Assembly: GCF_017329615.1 (NCBI RefSeq) | Contig: NZ_JAFMTW010000001.1 | Span: 186,001 to 250,000, forward strand | Length of the DNA: 64,000 nt | Source: Alicyclobacillus suci | GTDB taxonomy: Bacteria > Bacillota > Bacilli > Alicyclobacillales > Alicyclobacillaceae | Direction: 5' to 3' | Shown: positions 1 through 11,502 of the stretch, piece after piece | How the letters are laid out: every line of letters begins with the position of its first letter | Numbering within the stretch: the stretch's first letter is position 1 | Notes under the pieces: model-generated | Database searches by the model: none | What the model saw: only the letters and a program-made list of their open reading frames with translations | What the model was told of the DNA's origin: nothing | Translations under genes and position numbers: made by a program

Positions 1-158
1 GCGTCACTCGCCTCTTTGATGCGAATCGCTTCCTCAATGGCATATTCATCGTATGGATTAATGACAAATCGCACACCATCTTCTTTCACCTGTCCGTCGA
101 CGATGGCGATACGCTCTTCTGTGTCAAAGGTTTGTTTGATGAGCACTAAGATATTCAC
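1..158 (-). CDS. etfB: Electron transfer flavoprotein beta subunit, N-terminal part (runs off the window)
   Basis: The translation begins VNILVLIKQTFDTEER and continues into a DxxxRFVINPYDEYAIEEA stretch, the N-terminus of EtfB, which with EtfA passes electrons from acyl-CoA dehydrogenases to the respiratory chain. About 52 codons are visible; the rest lies beyond the left edge. The GTG start at 158 is chosen because GAGGAGG lies about 8 bases upstream. It follows fadR by only a few bases, the same fadR-etfB neighbourhood seen in the Bacillus beta-oxidation operon, so it is probably co-transcribed and FadR-controlled. Confidence 0.9.
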   Translation of the reverse strand, partial: MNILVLIKQTFDTEERIAIVDGQVKEDGVRFVINPYDEYAIEEAIRIKEASD

Positions 159-160
159 AA

Positions 161-778
161 TCACACTTCCTCCTCTACCTGTTCGCGCAAAGAGATGCCA
201 TAGCACAGCACACGCACGATATCCGGCGCAAGTGCACCCAAATCGTACTTGCTGCCAGACAATACCCAGGCGGTTACGGTTTCATCCAGAGTGCCAAAAA
301 TCATCCGCCGTGCAATCCGATGACCGACCTCCTGATTAAACACGCCTGCCTGTATGCCTTCATCGATAACGTCGTCCAACAAGTGATAAAACGGCTTCAT
401 AATCTCCCCGATTTGCCGTCGCATCTCAGCATCAACTTGCCGCAAATGCACCTGCGTCACCATTGCCAGCTCGGCATCTCGCCCCAAACCACCCAGGTAA
501 ACCTCGACGATGCGCCGCAGCTTCGCAATAGCCCCGCGCTCCTTTAAAAGCGCCTGCCGGAGTTGGTGGACAACTTCGCCGATGCTCTCACGCAAAATGG
601 AAAGCAACAAATCCTCTTTGTTTTTAAAGTAGAGATACACTGTACCATCCGCTACCCCGGCGGCACGGGCAATTCGACTGATCTGCGCGTGATGATAACC
701 TGTTTCTGCAATCACCTGAATGGCAGCTCGCAAAATCGCATCGCGCTTCGCACTGTCCCGACGTGTCCCGATAGCCAT
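161..778 (-). CDS. fadR: TetR-family fatty-acid regulator FadR
   Basis: A 205-residue TetR repressor. The N-terminal helix-turn-helix (AGVADGTVYLYFKNKEDLL) matches FadR/YsiA, as does the C-terminal block with ARRMIFGTLDETVTAWVL. In Bacillus, FadR represses beta-oxidation genes and is released by long-chain acyl-CoA. The ATG at 778 is preferred over an upstream in-frame GTG at 808 because the GTG would lie at the predicted transcript start, inside the operator. A perfect FadR box sits directly upstream, so it is probably autoregulated. The etfB gene follows immediately. Confidence 0.92.
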   Translation of the reverse strand: MAIGTRRDSAKRDAILRAAIQVIAETGYHHAQISRIARAAGVADGTVYLYFKNKEDLLLSILRESIGEVVHQLRQALLKERGAIAKLRRIVEVYLGGLGRDAELAMVTQVHLRQVDAEMRRQIGEIMKPFYHLLDDVIDEGIQAGVFNQEVGHRIARRMIFGTLDETVTAWVLSGSKYDLGALAPDIVRVLCYGISLREQVEEEV

Positions 779-789
779 CCCCCCAAAAA

Positions 790-807
790 TGAATGAATAG
801 TCATTCA
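790..807. promoter_or_regulatory. FadR operator
   Basis: The sequence TGAATGAATAGTCATTCA has the two 7-base arms TGAATGA and TCATTCA around a 4-base centre and fits the known Bacillus FadR box (TGAATGAMTANTCATTCA). It lies a few bases downstream of the predicted transcription start of fadR-etfB, where bound repressor would block transcription. Confidence 0.9.
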
Positions 808-817
808 CTTTTAAAAA

Positions 818-846
818 AGTCTATGCTTACTTGCAGCTTATGTCAA
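818..846 (-). promoter_or_regulatory. SigA-type promoter of fadR-etfB
   Basis: On the minus strand there is a consensus -35 TTGACA (841-846), a 17-base spacer and a -10 TAGACT (818-823). The predicted start near 811 abuts the FadR box. Confidence 0.7.
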
Positions 847-914
847 GCGCTTACATATTGATGTCAGTCGACCGCAAGGCACGTCACTGCCGCGACGACT
901 GGACCAAGCCAAGA

Positions 915-941
915 CGAAAAATCCCGCCTGATAATGGCGGG
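915..941 (-). terminator. Intrinsic terminator after the thiol-redox gene
   Basis: Minus strand: CCCGCC and GGCGGG form a perfect 6-bp stem around a 7-base loop, followed by ATTTTT. It lies 24 bases beyond the stop of the thioredoxin-like gene and would end the peroxiredoxin/redoxin transcript. Confidence 0.85.
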
Positions 942-964
942 CTTACACGTGTAGGGCGTATTAT

Positions 965-1408
965 CTAGCGGATACCCAATGCCTCACGCACCTTCGGTTC
1001 TACTTTCTGAAAACCTTTGTCTCCAGCCGTCCGGAACAATAGTTTTCCATCGCGGCCAAAGATAAAAAATGCCGGTGTGAACTCGTTTTGGAATGCTTGC
1101 GCGATGGCAACTTGATTATCGACAGCACACGGCTGCGTGATACGATATTTCTCCACGTCCGCTCGAATCCGCGCGATGTCGGTGTCTTCTTCCATGCGCG
1201 GCATGTGGACAGCCACAGTTTGTAAACCCTGATCCGCATATTCGTCGCGAATCCGCAGAACATCCGCCATCGTCTCATGGCAGATATGGCAGGACACTGC
1301 CCAGAAATGTACAAACGTCACGTTGCCATCTTCGAGTTTCGGTTCGCCATTGAACCACTCCGTGGCCCCCACCAGTGCCGGCATATCGGAACCCAACCGC
1401 ATTGGCAT
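965..1408 (-). CDS. TlpA/ResA-like thioredoxin-fold protein
   Basis: A 147-residue thioredoxin-fold protein with active site WAVSCHIC (Cys40, Cys43) and the cis-Pro segment FTPAFFIF; the C-terminus keeps the beta-hairpin DGKLLFRTAGD. No signal peptide or membrane segment is visible, so it is probably a cytoplasmic disulfide reductase or peroxiredoxin partner. GGAGG lies 9 bases before the ATG. It is 75 bases downstream of a 2-Cys peroxiredoxin on the same strand, which supports a shared peroxide-detoxification role. The exact substrate cannot be told from the sequence. Confidence 0.8.
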   Translation of the reverse strand: MPMRLGSDMPALVGATEWFNGEPKLEDGNVTFVHFWAVSCHICHETMADVLRIRDEYADQGLQTVAVHMPRMEEDTDIARIRADVEKYRITQPCAVDNQVAIAQAFQNEFTPAFFIFGRDGKLLFRTAGDKGFQKVEPKVREALGIR

Positions 1409-1483
1409 ACCTGTTCACCTCCGAATTGATAAAAATCCCCGCGCACCAGTTGCACGCGGAGATGTCAATATCGTCTATGAAAC

Positions 1484-2023
1484 TCAAACGTTCAACGTAG
1501 CTTGTCCAGGCTTCCAGTTCGCCGGGCACAAGCCACCCATTTGCAACGCTTCAAGAACGCGGAGCGTCTCATCCACGCTGCGGCCAACGTCCATGTTGTG
1601 CACAACTTGGTATTGGAGGATGCCGTCGGGATCAATAATAAACAGACCGCGAAGCGCGGTTCCCTCTTCTTCAACCAACACGTCATAGCTACGTGCGACG
1701 GTCTTGGTGAAGTCTGCTGCTAGTGGGTAATCCAAGCCACCTAAACCATTTTCGGCACGCGGCGTGTTAATCCAGGCTTTATGACTGTGAACACTGTCCG
1801 TGCTAACGCCAAGAACTTCTGCGTCGAGATCTTTGAACTCTTGCAGGCGGTCATTGATAGCGATGATTTCCGTCGGGCAGACAAAGGTGAAATCCGCTGG
1901 GTAAAAGAACAGAACCAGCCATTTACCTTTGTAGTCGGAAAGCTTCACACGTTCATTCAGCGTATCCATGTTTTTCGTTGACAACATGTCAAAGTCTGGT
2001 GCTGGACGACCGACTAACGGCAT
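1484..2023 (-). CDS. Typical 2-Cys peroxiredoxin (AhpC/Prx1 type)
   Basis: 179 residues; reduces hydrogen peroxide and organic peroxides. The peroxidatic Cys49 is in FTFVCPTE, and the resolving Cys166 is in GGLCPANW near the C-terminus; the YPADFTFVCPTE and STDSVHSHKAW blocks are family hallmarks. GGAGG precedes the ATG. A good SigA promoter (TTGAAG-17-TATAAT) lies upstream. It heads an operon with the thioredoxin-like gene, which may be its reductant. No AhpF is nearby. Confidence 0.93.
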   Translation of the reverse strand: MPLVGRPAPDFDMLSTKNMDTLNERVKLSDYKGKWLVLFFYPADFTFVCPTEIIAINDRLQEFKDLDAEVLGVSTDSVHSHKAWINTPRAENGLGGLDYPLAADFTKTVARSYDVLVEEEGTALRGLFIIDPDGILQYQVVHNMDVGRSVDETLRVLEALQMGGLCPANWKPGQATLNV

Positions 2024-2072
2024 GACAATCCCTCCTTGAATTTAGACCAACTTGGCGATTGGCTTCGTAGGC

Positions 2073-2101
2073 ATTATACTAAGATTTAGATGGAGCTTCA
2101 A
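2073..2101 (-). promoter_or_regulatory. SigA-type promoter of the peroxiredoxin operon
   Basis: Minus strand: -35 TTGAAG (2096-2101), 17-base spacer, consensus -10 TATAAT (2073-2078), about 50 bases before the peroxiredoxin ATG. No PerR box was recognised. Confidence 0.7.
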
Positions 2102-2138
2102 ATCGCGCGACACAGACGAAGGGAAGGAAACCACCGAT

Positions 2139-2414
2139 ATGGAAACCTATCGCTCAGAGGACTGGAGCAATGCACACTTTCAGGTCAATGATGCTTTGAG
2201 TGCGCTGTTGCAGAGCCTTCGCGACCATGGCTACAATCCGAGTCTGCATTTGACGTATGACCGCGAAGAACACCATCTCCTGGTCGACCCCGTCATCCTC
2301 AACAAACATGACGACGTCAAGCGTATCTTCTTGCAGTATGTGGATGCCTGCAATACGCGGGATGCTGCTGTGGAGCGCATTCAATCATTACCTAAACTCG
2401 ACCTTGGTTTTTAA
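2139..2414 (+). CDS. Small conserved-looking protein of unknown function
   Basis: 91 residues, acidic and His-rich in the middle (YDREEHHLLVDPVILNKHDDVKRIFLQYVDACNTRDAAVERI), no membrane segment, apparently a small alpha/beta cytoplasmic protein. The ATG at 2139 is preceded by AAGGA about 10 bases upstream. It is transcribed divergently from the peroxiredoxin operon. I do not recognise the family. Confidence 0.6.
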   Translation: METYRSEDWSNAHFQVNDALSALLQSLRDHGYNPSLHLTYDREEHHLLVDPVILNKHDDVKRIFLQYVDACNTRDAAVERIQSLPKLDLGF

Positions 2415-2492
2415 CGCAATCCACCTACTCGGGTCTCATGAATAAGATGAAGGTACTTGCACGCTGGAAAGGGACTGCGCGCACGATGAAAG

Positions 2493-2509
2493 AAAGGCGC
2501 CAGCCTTTT
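2493..2509. terminator. Short hairpin between convergent genes
   Basis: AAAGGC and GCCTTT form a 6-bp stem with a 4-base loop, flanked by T-runs on both strands, between the small protein gene (plus) and the MFS gene (minus). It may serve both directions; the stem is short. Confidence 0.45.
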
Positions 2510-2525
2510 CGGCGTGTCGACTTCT

Positions 2526-4058
2526 CTATACGCCCCCTTCTGTATCCATTTCTGCGTTGTGCATGCCTCGAAACCTCGCAGCACCCATCCAAAATAGCGT
2601 CACAAAAGCAAGTCCAGCCGGAATCAGGTCCCAGAGCAATGTGTGTGTGACAGAATACGCAATCGCACGACTCAATTGATGAAGAATCGGACGCGGGATA
2701 CGCTGTCTTGTTTCCGGTGTGAGAATGGCCCGTGGATCCATCTTTGCGAAATGAGTCATCCTAGTTTGTGCGCCCCCTACCATCAGAGACGTCAGTTGAC
2801 GCTGAAAGACATGGGTCTGAATCGCACCGAATATAACAATCCCAACAGTCATCCCAAGCTCCCGAACAAATGAGTTGGTTGAACTCGCAGCGCCCCGGTG
2901 GCGCGCATCAAACTCGCCGAGCGAGGCCATGCCCATCACTGAAAATGAAGGTCCAATCCCCAGACCTACAATGCACATAAATCCCATCACTTCAAACATC
3001 GAACTGTTTGGCGTGAGCCTAGTCAATAAATAAATGCCAAGTAAAAAAAGCAGACAAAACGGAATCAGGACGTTCCGGTACGACATTTTATTCGCCAACA
3101 CGCCGCCGAGCGGTGCTGTGAGCGACGACCCCACCATCATCGGCAATAATTCGAGGCCCGCATTGATAGCTGATCCGCCCAACGTCCCCTGAATAAAAAT
3201 CGGCACGTATATGACTGCCACGATATAGGCGCTGCCCGACAACAGCCCAACCAGATTGCTCACGGCAAACACGCGGTTCCGAAACATATGAAAGGAAATA
3301 ATCGGTTCCTTCGCCTTCGCTTCTACCACGAGAAACAAGCTAAATAGAATGAGTGCGATAAAAAATGCCCCAACAATCTCTACAGATGCCCAGGCATACT
3401 GGTTGCCGCCGAACTCCAGTGCAAACATCAGAGATACGATAGCAGGCACCAATGTGAGGATGCCAAGCCAGTCAATCGCCTGTCGTGTGTGTCTAGGCGA
3501 CTCATGATAGTAAAAATAAATCAAAATAAATGTAACGACACCTAAGGGGACGTTGAGATAAAACACCCACCTCCAATTGACATCTTGCGTGATGTACGCC
3601 CCAAGCAACGGACCAAAGATGCTCGCGAGTCCGAAAACAGCGCCGAACATGCCGGAAAACTTGCCCGCTTGCTCCCGGGGGACGACGTCAAAGATAATCG
3701 TGAACGCAACTGGCATCAGAGCGCCACCGCCAATCCCCTGAATGGCTCGATAAACGGCGAGTTGGTCCATGTTGTGTGCTGTTCCACAGAGCATCGACCC
3801 CAGTAAAAAAACCACCAATCCAAACACAAAGAACCGTTTGCGCCCATACATGTCCGAAAGCTTCCCGACAATTGGCATGCCAGCCATTTCAGTCACCATA
3901 TAGGCCGCAGTGATCCAAACGATTTTATCAATTCCACCGAGGCTGGAGACAATACTTCCTGTCGCCGTCGCGACAATTGTATTGTCCATTGCTGAAATAA
4001 AGATTCCCAACAACAAGCCAACAACCACAATCCCTACCCGCGTGGGCCGATTAGTCAC
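2526..4058 (-). CDS. MFS drug-efflux transporter of the DHA2 (EmrB/QacA, 14-TMS) family
   Basis: About 510 residues with a run of hydrophobic helices throughout. Family motifs: DNTIVATATGSI in helix 1, GMPIVGKLSDMYGRKRFF (motif A), AVYRAIQGIGGGALMPVA (motif B) and VFGLASIFGPLLGAYITQDVNWRWVFYLNVPLG (motif C). Likely exports lipophilic compounds using the proton gradient. I start at GTG 4058, which overlaps the stop of the upstream bactofilin gene (GTGACTAA), implying translational coupling; an ATG at 4070 is also in frame but has no room for a ribosome site. Substrate unknown. Confidence 0.9.
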   Translation of the reverse strand: MTNRPTRVGIVVVGLLLGIFISAMDNTIVATATGSIVSSLGGIDKIVWITAAYMVTEMAGMPIVGKLSDMYGRKRFFVFGLVVFLLGSMLCGTAHNMDQLAVYRAIQGIGGGALMPVAFTIIFDVVPREQAGKFSGMFGAVFGLASIFGPLLGAYITQDVNWRWVFYLNVPLGVVTFILIYFYYHESPRHTRQAIDWLGILTLVPAIVSLMFALEFGGNQYAWASVEIVGAFFIALILFSLFLVVEAKAKEPIISFHMFRNRVFAVSNLVGLLSGSAYIVAVIYVPIFIQGTLGGSAINAGLELLPMMVGSSLTAPLGGVLANKMSYRNVLIPFCLLFLLGIYLLTRLTPNSSMFEVMGFMCIVGLGIGPSFSVMGMASLGEFDARHRGAASSTNSFVRELGMTVGIVIFGAIQTHVFQRQLTSLMVGGAQTRMTHFAKMDPRAILTPETRQRIPRPILHQLSRAIAYSVTHTLLWDLIPAGLAFVTLFWMGAARFRGMHNAEMDTEGGV

Positions 4059-4692
4059 GCACGTCCACATCCTTTTGCATCAATCCTGTCTGCGTCTGAA
4101 CGCCCACACTCGCACTGTTCGAGATGCGAAGATTGTCGCGATACTCGACGACTTTAACGTCACAACCCGAGCCAATCTCGACATCGTTGCCACGTACAAC
4201 GCGCGCCACCGTGTCGTAAAGCACAATATGATCGCCTTCCACGGTATCGACCGTCAGTTGACGAGCGCCCTTCGCTCTCCACCGATGAGATGGTTTTACG
4301 CGAATGGTCTCCCCACCAATTTCCAGAACGCTCGAATCTCCATATAGGGACAGTTCTATGGCACCCGCATTCAACAATCCACCAATGTTAAATGAACCCT
4401 GACATTTAAACTTCTCCACATTACAGTCACCACGTACCTTCATCTCGCCAAGTACGTGAACGTGGTCACCACGCCAATCCTTCGCGACCTCTACGGTTCC
4501 CATCACCTTTGCCGAGTTCGCAAAAAGCGCTCCATCCACCTGGAACGTGCCCATGACTTTTAGGTGCGCACACTGAATATCCCCAGTCACTTTCCCCTCG
4601 CCATGGACGGTCACCTTCTCAAAAGTGCCACCTGCGGACTGCGCCGTACCGTGGATGGTCCAGTGATTACCCAAACTTCGCTTCGTTTTCAT
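4051..4692 (-). CDS. Bactofilin-family protein (YhbF/BacF-like)
   Basis: 213 residues rich in short beta-strand repeats with regularly spaced Gly/Val (GKVTGDIQCAHLKVMGTFQVDGALFA, KVMGTVEVAK), typical of the right-handed beta-helix of polymer-forming bactofilins. A C-terminal block (VEGDHIVLYDTVARVVRGNDVEIG) is shared with the upstream paralogue. The ATG at 4692 has GGAGGG 6 bases upstream. In Bacillus the homologues BacE/BacF (YhbE/YhbF) affect flagellar assembly. It forms an operon with a YhbD-like gene, a second bactofilin and the transporter. Confidence 0.85.
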   Translation of the reverse strand: MKTKRSLGNHWTIHGTAQSAGGTFEKVTVHGEGKVTGDIQCAHLKVMGTFQVDGALFANSAKVMGTVEVAKDWRGDHVHVLGEMKVRGDCNVEKFKCQGSFNIGGLLNAGAIELSLYGDSSVLEIGGETIRVKPSHRWRAKGARQLTVDTVEGDHIVLYDTVARVVRGNDVEIGSGCDVKVVEYRDNLRISNSASVGVQTQTGLMQKDVDVRD

Positions 4693-4757
4693 CGCATTCC
4701 CTCCGATAACTCGCCAAACGCGCTTTGTCATCGTGATTCACAACCACGAGCGCGCAG

Positions 4758-5417
4758 TCACAGCTTTTTATGGCGCTCAACAAACGCGTCGCCTATCTTC
4801 TCAAAATCGGACGAATACTCGAGGAGATTCACCTCCGTACCCGGCCCCAACGTCACTCGCTTTCCTCGTACCACGTTCGCCTTCGTATACTCGAGATAAA
4901 TATCGTCCCCTTCAATCACCTCGGCTGTTAATCGGCGAACGCGCTGAAAAAAGCGTGAGCCTTTGCTTCTCACCACGCGAATTTGTGCGCCACCAATCTC
5001 TTTAACGCGCGAACTGCGCTCCAATCTCAACAGAATCTCATCTGCTGACAAGAGGCCCTCAATCACAAACATGCCATGCGCCTCAAACCTTTCTGTCTCA
5101 CAAGATCCGCCAACGCACAGCACCCCTGTCAACGACAAAGATTCGGCGAACACCCCTCCCGATATGCGTGTGACGCCCTCCACAACGACTTCATTCGCGA
5201 CGACGTCGCCCTGTATTTTCGCCTTTCCCTGAACGCTCAGTACCTGTGCTCGTACGTGACCAAGAATTTCAGCAACCCCTTCGAGGTCACATCGAAGACA
5301 GTCGATGTCATGATGTATCTTGCTGACGCCCTGAATGGTTACGTTTTGATATACGCCACCTGACGCACTTCCTACCCCCGACACATCGAGATTTGGCCGT
5401 ACTGCGTAATCGTCCAC
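4758..5417 (-). CDS. Bactofilin-family protein (YhbE/BacE-like)
   Basis: 219 residues with a beta-helical repeat core (SKIHHDIDCLRCDLEGVAEILGHVRAQVLSVQGKAKIQGDVV) and the C-terminal segment VIEGDDIYLEYTKANVVRGKRVTLGPG, homologous to the next gene: a tandem duplication. Starts at GTG 5417 behind a G-rich site that includes GAGG. Only 13 bases separate it from the YhbD-like gene, so the order regulator-bactofilin-bactofilin equals Bacillus yhbD-yhbE-yhbF. Confidence 0.85.
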   Translation of the reverse strand: MDDYAVRPNLDVSGVGSASGGVYQNVTIQGVSKIHHDIDCLRCDLEGVAEILGHVRAQVLSVQGKAKIQGDVVANEVVVEGVTRISGGVFAESLSLTGVLCVGGSCETERFEAHGMFVIEGLLSADEILLRLERSSRVKEIGGAQIRVVRSKGSRFFQRVRRLTAEVIEGDDIYLEYTKANVVRGKRVTLGPGTEVNLLEYSSDFEKIGDAFVERHKKL

Positions 5418-5430
5418 ATTGCCTCACCCC

Positions 5431-6054
5431 TTACATAAACCTTAACTTCAATTCCTCGATACACTTTGCAAGATCTAACTCCATCACGATTTTCGTATCC
5501 GCATCAAAATATAAATCTCCCGCCGTCGAGCATAAAAAACACGACGACACACCCAGTTTCCGAATCACCAACAACCGGCAACTCACATTTTCAAACCGTT
5601 CAACATTCTGCTCCATCGTCTTGAACATCATCGCTGCATCATCCAAATGAATATCACCTGTCCGCAGCGCAACATCCACAACATACAACGAAAGCAGTTG
5701 TTCAAACTTTAAAATCTCTACCCCCGGATGTTGTTCAAACAGGACATCCAACGCCGATTTCGTAACAATGTTTTGTGCTAATAGCTGTTCCGGAGAAAGA
5801 GAGATGTCAGATGGTCCCGGGGAGAACATCCTCGCCATTTCGTCCAGCGACAGATCATCTTTCATGCTCTGAATCTGCGCGATACGCTGTAGCATTCTCT
5901 CCCTCGGGAAAAATGTCTCCTGCCCGGTAAAGGTAGATTTTCGAATAAACCATTCCTCGGGGATCAACTTTTTGCGCTTCCACCGATATAACTGTCCATA
6001 CGAAATCCCGGTCAGCTCTAACAATTCCTTTTTAGACATGAGGTCCTGTTCCAT
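5431..6054 (-). CDS. yhbD: YhbD-like protein with MerR-type helix-turn-helix (DUF4004)
   Basis: 207 residues. The N-terminus SKKELLELTGISYGQLYRWKRKKLIPEEWFIRKSTFTGQETFFPRE is a MerR-like winged helix; the remainder is alpha-helical without membrane segments. A Cys pair CFLC near residues 170-175 is notable. Either ATG (6054 or 6039) could be used: GGAG and AGGA sites precede them respectively. It heads the bactofilin operon. An inverted repeat upstream may be its own operator (inference). The family's function is not known to me beyond this conserved context. Confidence 0.75.
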   Translation of the reverse strand: MEQDLMSKKELLELTGISYGQLYRWKRKKLIPEEWFIRKSTFTGQETFFPRERMLQRIAQIQSMKDDLSLDEMARMFSPGPSDISLSPEQLLAQNIVTKSALDVLFEQHPGVEILKFEQLLSLYVVDVALRTGDIHLDDAAMMFKTMEQNVERFENVSCRLLVIRKLGVSSCFLCSTAGDLYFDADTKIVMELDLAKCIEELKLRFM

Positions 6055-6081
6055 TCATCACTCACTCCCGGTGCAAACATC

Positions 6082-6099
6082 GTAACATAACAATGTTAC
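6082..6099. promoter_or_regulatory. Inverted repeat upstream of the yhbD-bactofilin operon
   Basis: GTAACAT and ATGTTAC arms separated by AACA, followed directly by another GTTAC. It lies about 30 bases before the first ATG of the yhbD-like gene, where a promoter is expected. The dyad resembles a regulator binding site; YhbD itself is a plausible ligand, but this is inference. Confidence 0.5.
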
Positions 6100-6170
6100 G
6101 TTACACAAGCACAAAGTGGACCAACTAGACAAATCGCTGGCGCGCGAAGAATGAAGCGGATCCAAAACGC

Positions 6171-6213
6171 AAAAAAACGCAGAGCCCCGGGACATGGCCA
6201 CGATTGCTCTGCG
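6171..6213 (-). terminator. Intrinsic terminator of the suf transcript
   Basis: Minus strand: CGCAGAGC (6206-6213) pairs with GCTCTGCG (6178-6185), followed by seven T. It lies just after the stop of the Rrf2 gene and closes the suf cluster. Confidence 0.85.
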
Positions 6214-6237
6214 CATTATACTCGATAGGATGGAATT

Positions 6238-6678
6238 TTACGCGTGTAGCGGAATATCATCATACATCACGTCCGCCAAGGTCAACGCATCCAATGCATT
6301 GGTGACTGCCACGGCAACGCGCATCCAAACGTTGCGCGTATGACAAGACCGATACAAGTCACAGACACTTTCAGGTGACTCATTCCCCTCTTCTGTCACG
6401 CATGCAATAGGCGCTAACGACCCTTCCAGCAAGCGAACCAAAGCGCCAATCGAAATGGCCTCCGGAGGTCGACTCAATTGATATCCACCACCTGCGCCGC
6501 GAACGCTTGTCACAAATCCTGCTCTGCGTAGTTTGGCCATGATCTGATCTAAGAACTGTTCCGGAATCGATTCCGCCTCGGCCACTTGCCGAAGCGGAAC
6601 CGTGCGGTCAACCCCCGCCATCGATGCGAGTGCCACCATGGCGCGAAGTCCGTATTCTGTCTTGCGGGATACCTTCAT
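6238..6678 (-). CDS. Rrf2-family (IscR-like) Fe-S-sensing regulator
   Basis: 146 residues. N-terminal winged helix (MKVSRKTEYGLRAMVALA, LDQIMAKLRRAGFVTSVRGAGGGYQLSRP) and three cysteines, Cys93, Cys106 and Cys112, in the position where IscR binds a [2Fe-2S] cluster. It is the last gene of the suf cluster, 51 bases after the Rieske gene, and so probably senses cluster status and controls suf. The Cys93-Cys106 spacing is wider than in Escherichia coli IscR. A CymR-type role is unlikely because of the three cysteines. Confidence 0.85.
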   Translation of the reverse strand: MKVSRKTEYGLRAMVALASMAGVDRTVPLRQVAEAESIPEQFLDQIMAKLRRAGFVTSVRGAGGGYQLSRPPEAISIGALVRLLEGSLAPIACVTEEGNESPESVCDLYRSCHTRNVWMRVAVAVTNALDALTLADVMYDDIPLHA

Positions 6679-6729
6679 GCCATACTCCTCCTTGTTTCAG
6701 TTCCTGACCATGTCAGACATACCGCTACA

Positions 6730-7047
6730 TTAATCATAATCCACCCATACTTCGTCACCGCGCACCTCAACCTCATAGGTTGCAATGGGGATGACACACG
6801 GAAAGGATGTCGCCTGACCCGTCTTGACATCGAACTTGCCACCATGCCTCGGACAAGCCACAATGTGCCCGTCCAGCGTTCCATTGGAAAGCGATTGTGC
6901 AGCATGCGTGCAGACGTCCGACGTCGCATAAAAACCATCTTCCAAGTGGTACAAAGCGAGGTCTTCCTCGTCGAGCGACACCTGCATCATATCGCCTACT
7001 TCCAAATCACTTACGTTCGCAACCTTTATCCAAGTCACCGAGTTCAC
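6730..7047 (-). CDS. Rieske-type [2Fe-2S] ferredoxin (NirD/BphA3-like)
   Basis: 105 residues with the two Rieske cluster motifs: Cys46-x-His48 (DVCTHA) and Cys65-x2-His68 (ACPRHGGKF). The length fits soluble non-haem oxygenase ferredoxins. It follows sufB by 55 bases in the same direction. It may deliver electrons for cluster assembly or simply be a client; the operon position suggests the former (inference). Confidence 0.88.
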   Translation of the reverse strand: MNSVTWIKVANVSDLEVGDMMQVSLDEEDLALYHLEDGFYATSDVCTHAAQSLSNGTLDGHIVACPRHGGKFDVKTGQATSFPCVIPIATYEVEVRGDEVWVDYD

Positions 7048-7102
7048 CCTTCTCCTTACAAGAGGCGCGTTCCCACAGACAAGAACGCGCCAATCTTACA
7101 AC

Positions 7103-8500
7103 TTACCCGATGGAACCTTCCATCTCGAACTTAATCAATCGGTTCATCTCGACCGCATACTCCATCGGAAGTTCGCGCGTGAACGGTTCAATAAAGCCCA
7201 TGACAATCATTCGCGTCGCGTCCTCTTCAGAAATGCCGCGGCTCATCAGGTAGAAGAGCTGTTCCTCACTGACTTTGGAGACAGACGCCTCGTGTTCCAG
7301 TGTGACATCATCATTCATAATCTCATTGTATGGAATCGTATCAGATGTCGAATTGTCATCCAAAATCAGCGTGTCACACTTGATGTTCGCCTTGGAGCCC
7401 ACCGCATTCGGCGCGAAACTCGCCAACCCGCGATAAGTGGTTTTGCCGCCGTGCTTACTAATCGACTTCGACACAATCGTCGAGGTCGTGTTCGGCGCAT
7501 TGTGAACGACCTTGGCACCAGCATCTTGGTGCTGGCCCTTGCCTGCCACGGCGATAGACAGCACCATCGCCTTCGCACCTTCACCCTGCATATACACAGA
7601 TGGATATTTCATGGTCAGTTTCGATCCGATGTTGCCATCGACCCATTCCATCGTCGCATCGCGATGTGCCACAGCGCGCTTGGTCACCAAGTTATAGATG
7701 TTTGGCGCCCAGTTTTGAATCGTGGTATAACGGCAGCGGGCTCGGTCCTTGACAATAATCTCTACGACCGCACTGTGCAACGAGTTTGTGCTGTAAACCG
7801 GCGCTGTACACCCCTCGACATAGTGAACGAAACTGTCGTCGTCGGCAATGATGAGCGTCCGTTCAAATTGACCCATATTCTCCGAGTTAATCCGGAAATA
7901 AGCCTGCAACGGCACTTCACAACGTACGCCCTTTGGAACATAAATGAAACTACCGCCACTCCAGACTGCGCTGTTGAGTGCAGCGAACTTATTGTCCTCC
8001 GGTGGAATCACCGTACCAAAGTACTCTTTAAAGATTTCCGGATGTTCCCTCAAAGCCGTGTCCGTATCGCAGAAGATGACGCCCATTTTTTCCAAGTCTT
8101 CACGCATGGAGTGATAAACGACTTCAGACTCGTATTGTGCCGAGACCCCGGCCAAGAATTTTTGTTCCGCTTCCGGGATACCAAGTCTGTCGAACGTGTT
8201 CTTAATCTCTTCAGGAACCTCATCCCACGTCTTACCCTGACGTTCCGAAGGTTTGACATAGTACGTAATCTCGTCAAAATCCAATTCGCTTAAGTCGCCG
8301 CCCCAGTTTGGCATCCCCTTTTCCCAAAAGATGTCGAGGGAACGCAAGCGGAAATCCGTCATCCAACCGGGCTCGTTCTTCATCATCGAGATCTCTTCAA
8401 CGGTTTTGCGTGTCAGGCCCTTCTCGAACTTGACGACGGAAATGTCCTTATCGCGAAAACCATACTGATACTCTTCCATGTCCGGCAGTTGTTTTGCCAT
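7103..8500 (-). CDS. sufB: Fe-S cluster scaffold subunit SufB
   Basis: 465 residues. SufB hallmarks: [12 protein letters not shown] near the start, [39 protein letters not shown], and the C-terminal [24 protein letters not shown]. It forms the SufBC2D scaffold on which clusters are built. ATG 8500 has AAGGGGA about 8 bases upstream; a longer in-frame start at 8539 is unlikely. Last of the five core genes. Confidence 0.96.
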   Translation of the reverse strand: MAKQLPDMEEYQYGFRDKDISVVKFEKGLTRKTVEEISMMKNEPGWMTDFRLRSLDIFWEKGMPNWGGDLSELDFDEITYYVKPSERQGKTWDEVPEEIKNTFDRLGIPEAEQKFLAGVSAQYESEVVYHSMREDLEKMGVIFCDTDTALREHPEIFKEYFGTVIPPEDNKFAALNSAVWSGGSFIYVPKGVRCEVPLQAYFRINSENMGQFERTLIIADDDSFVHYVEGCTAPVYSTNSLHSAVVEIIVKDRARCRYTTIQNWAPNIYNLVTKRAVAHRDATMEWVDGNIGSKLTMKYPSVYMQGEGAKAMVLSIAVAGKGQHQDAGAKVVHNAPNTTSTIVSKSISKHGGKTTYRGLASFAPNAVGSKANIKCDTLILDDNSTSDTIPYNEIMNDDVTLEHEASVSKVSEEQLFYLMSRGISEEDATRMIVMGFIEPFTRELPMEYAVEMNRLIKFEMEGSIG

Positions 8501-8566
8501 GCCAAACATCCCCTTTCGAGATGTATTACAATTCACCATCAGTGCCTGTCATGCGCAGTTTATTTC

Positions 8567-11488
<2,922 letters not shown>

Positions 11489-11502
11489 TTGTGCTCCCCC
11501 CC

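Noticed and set aside
7292-8293. A 333-codon open frame opposite sufB
   Set aside because: It is the mirror of a clear sufB gene, has no ribosome site and no recognisable protein.
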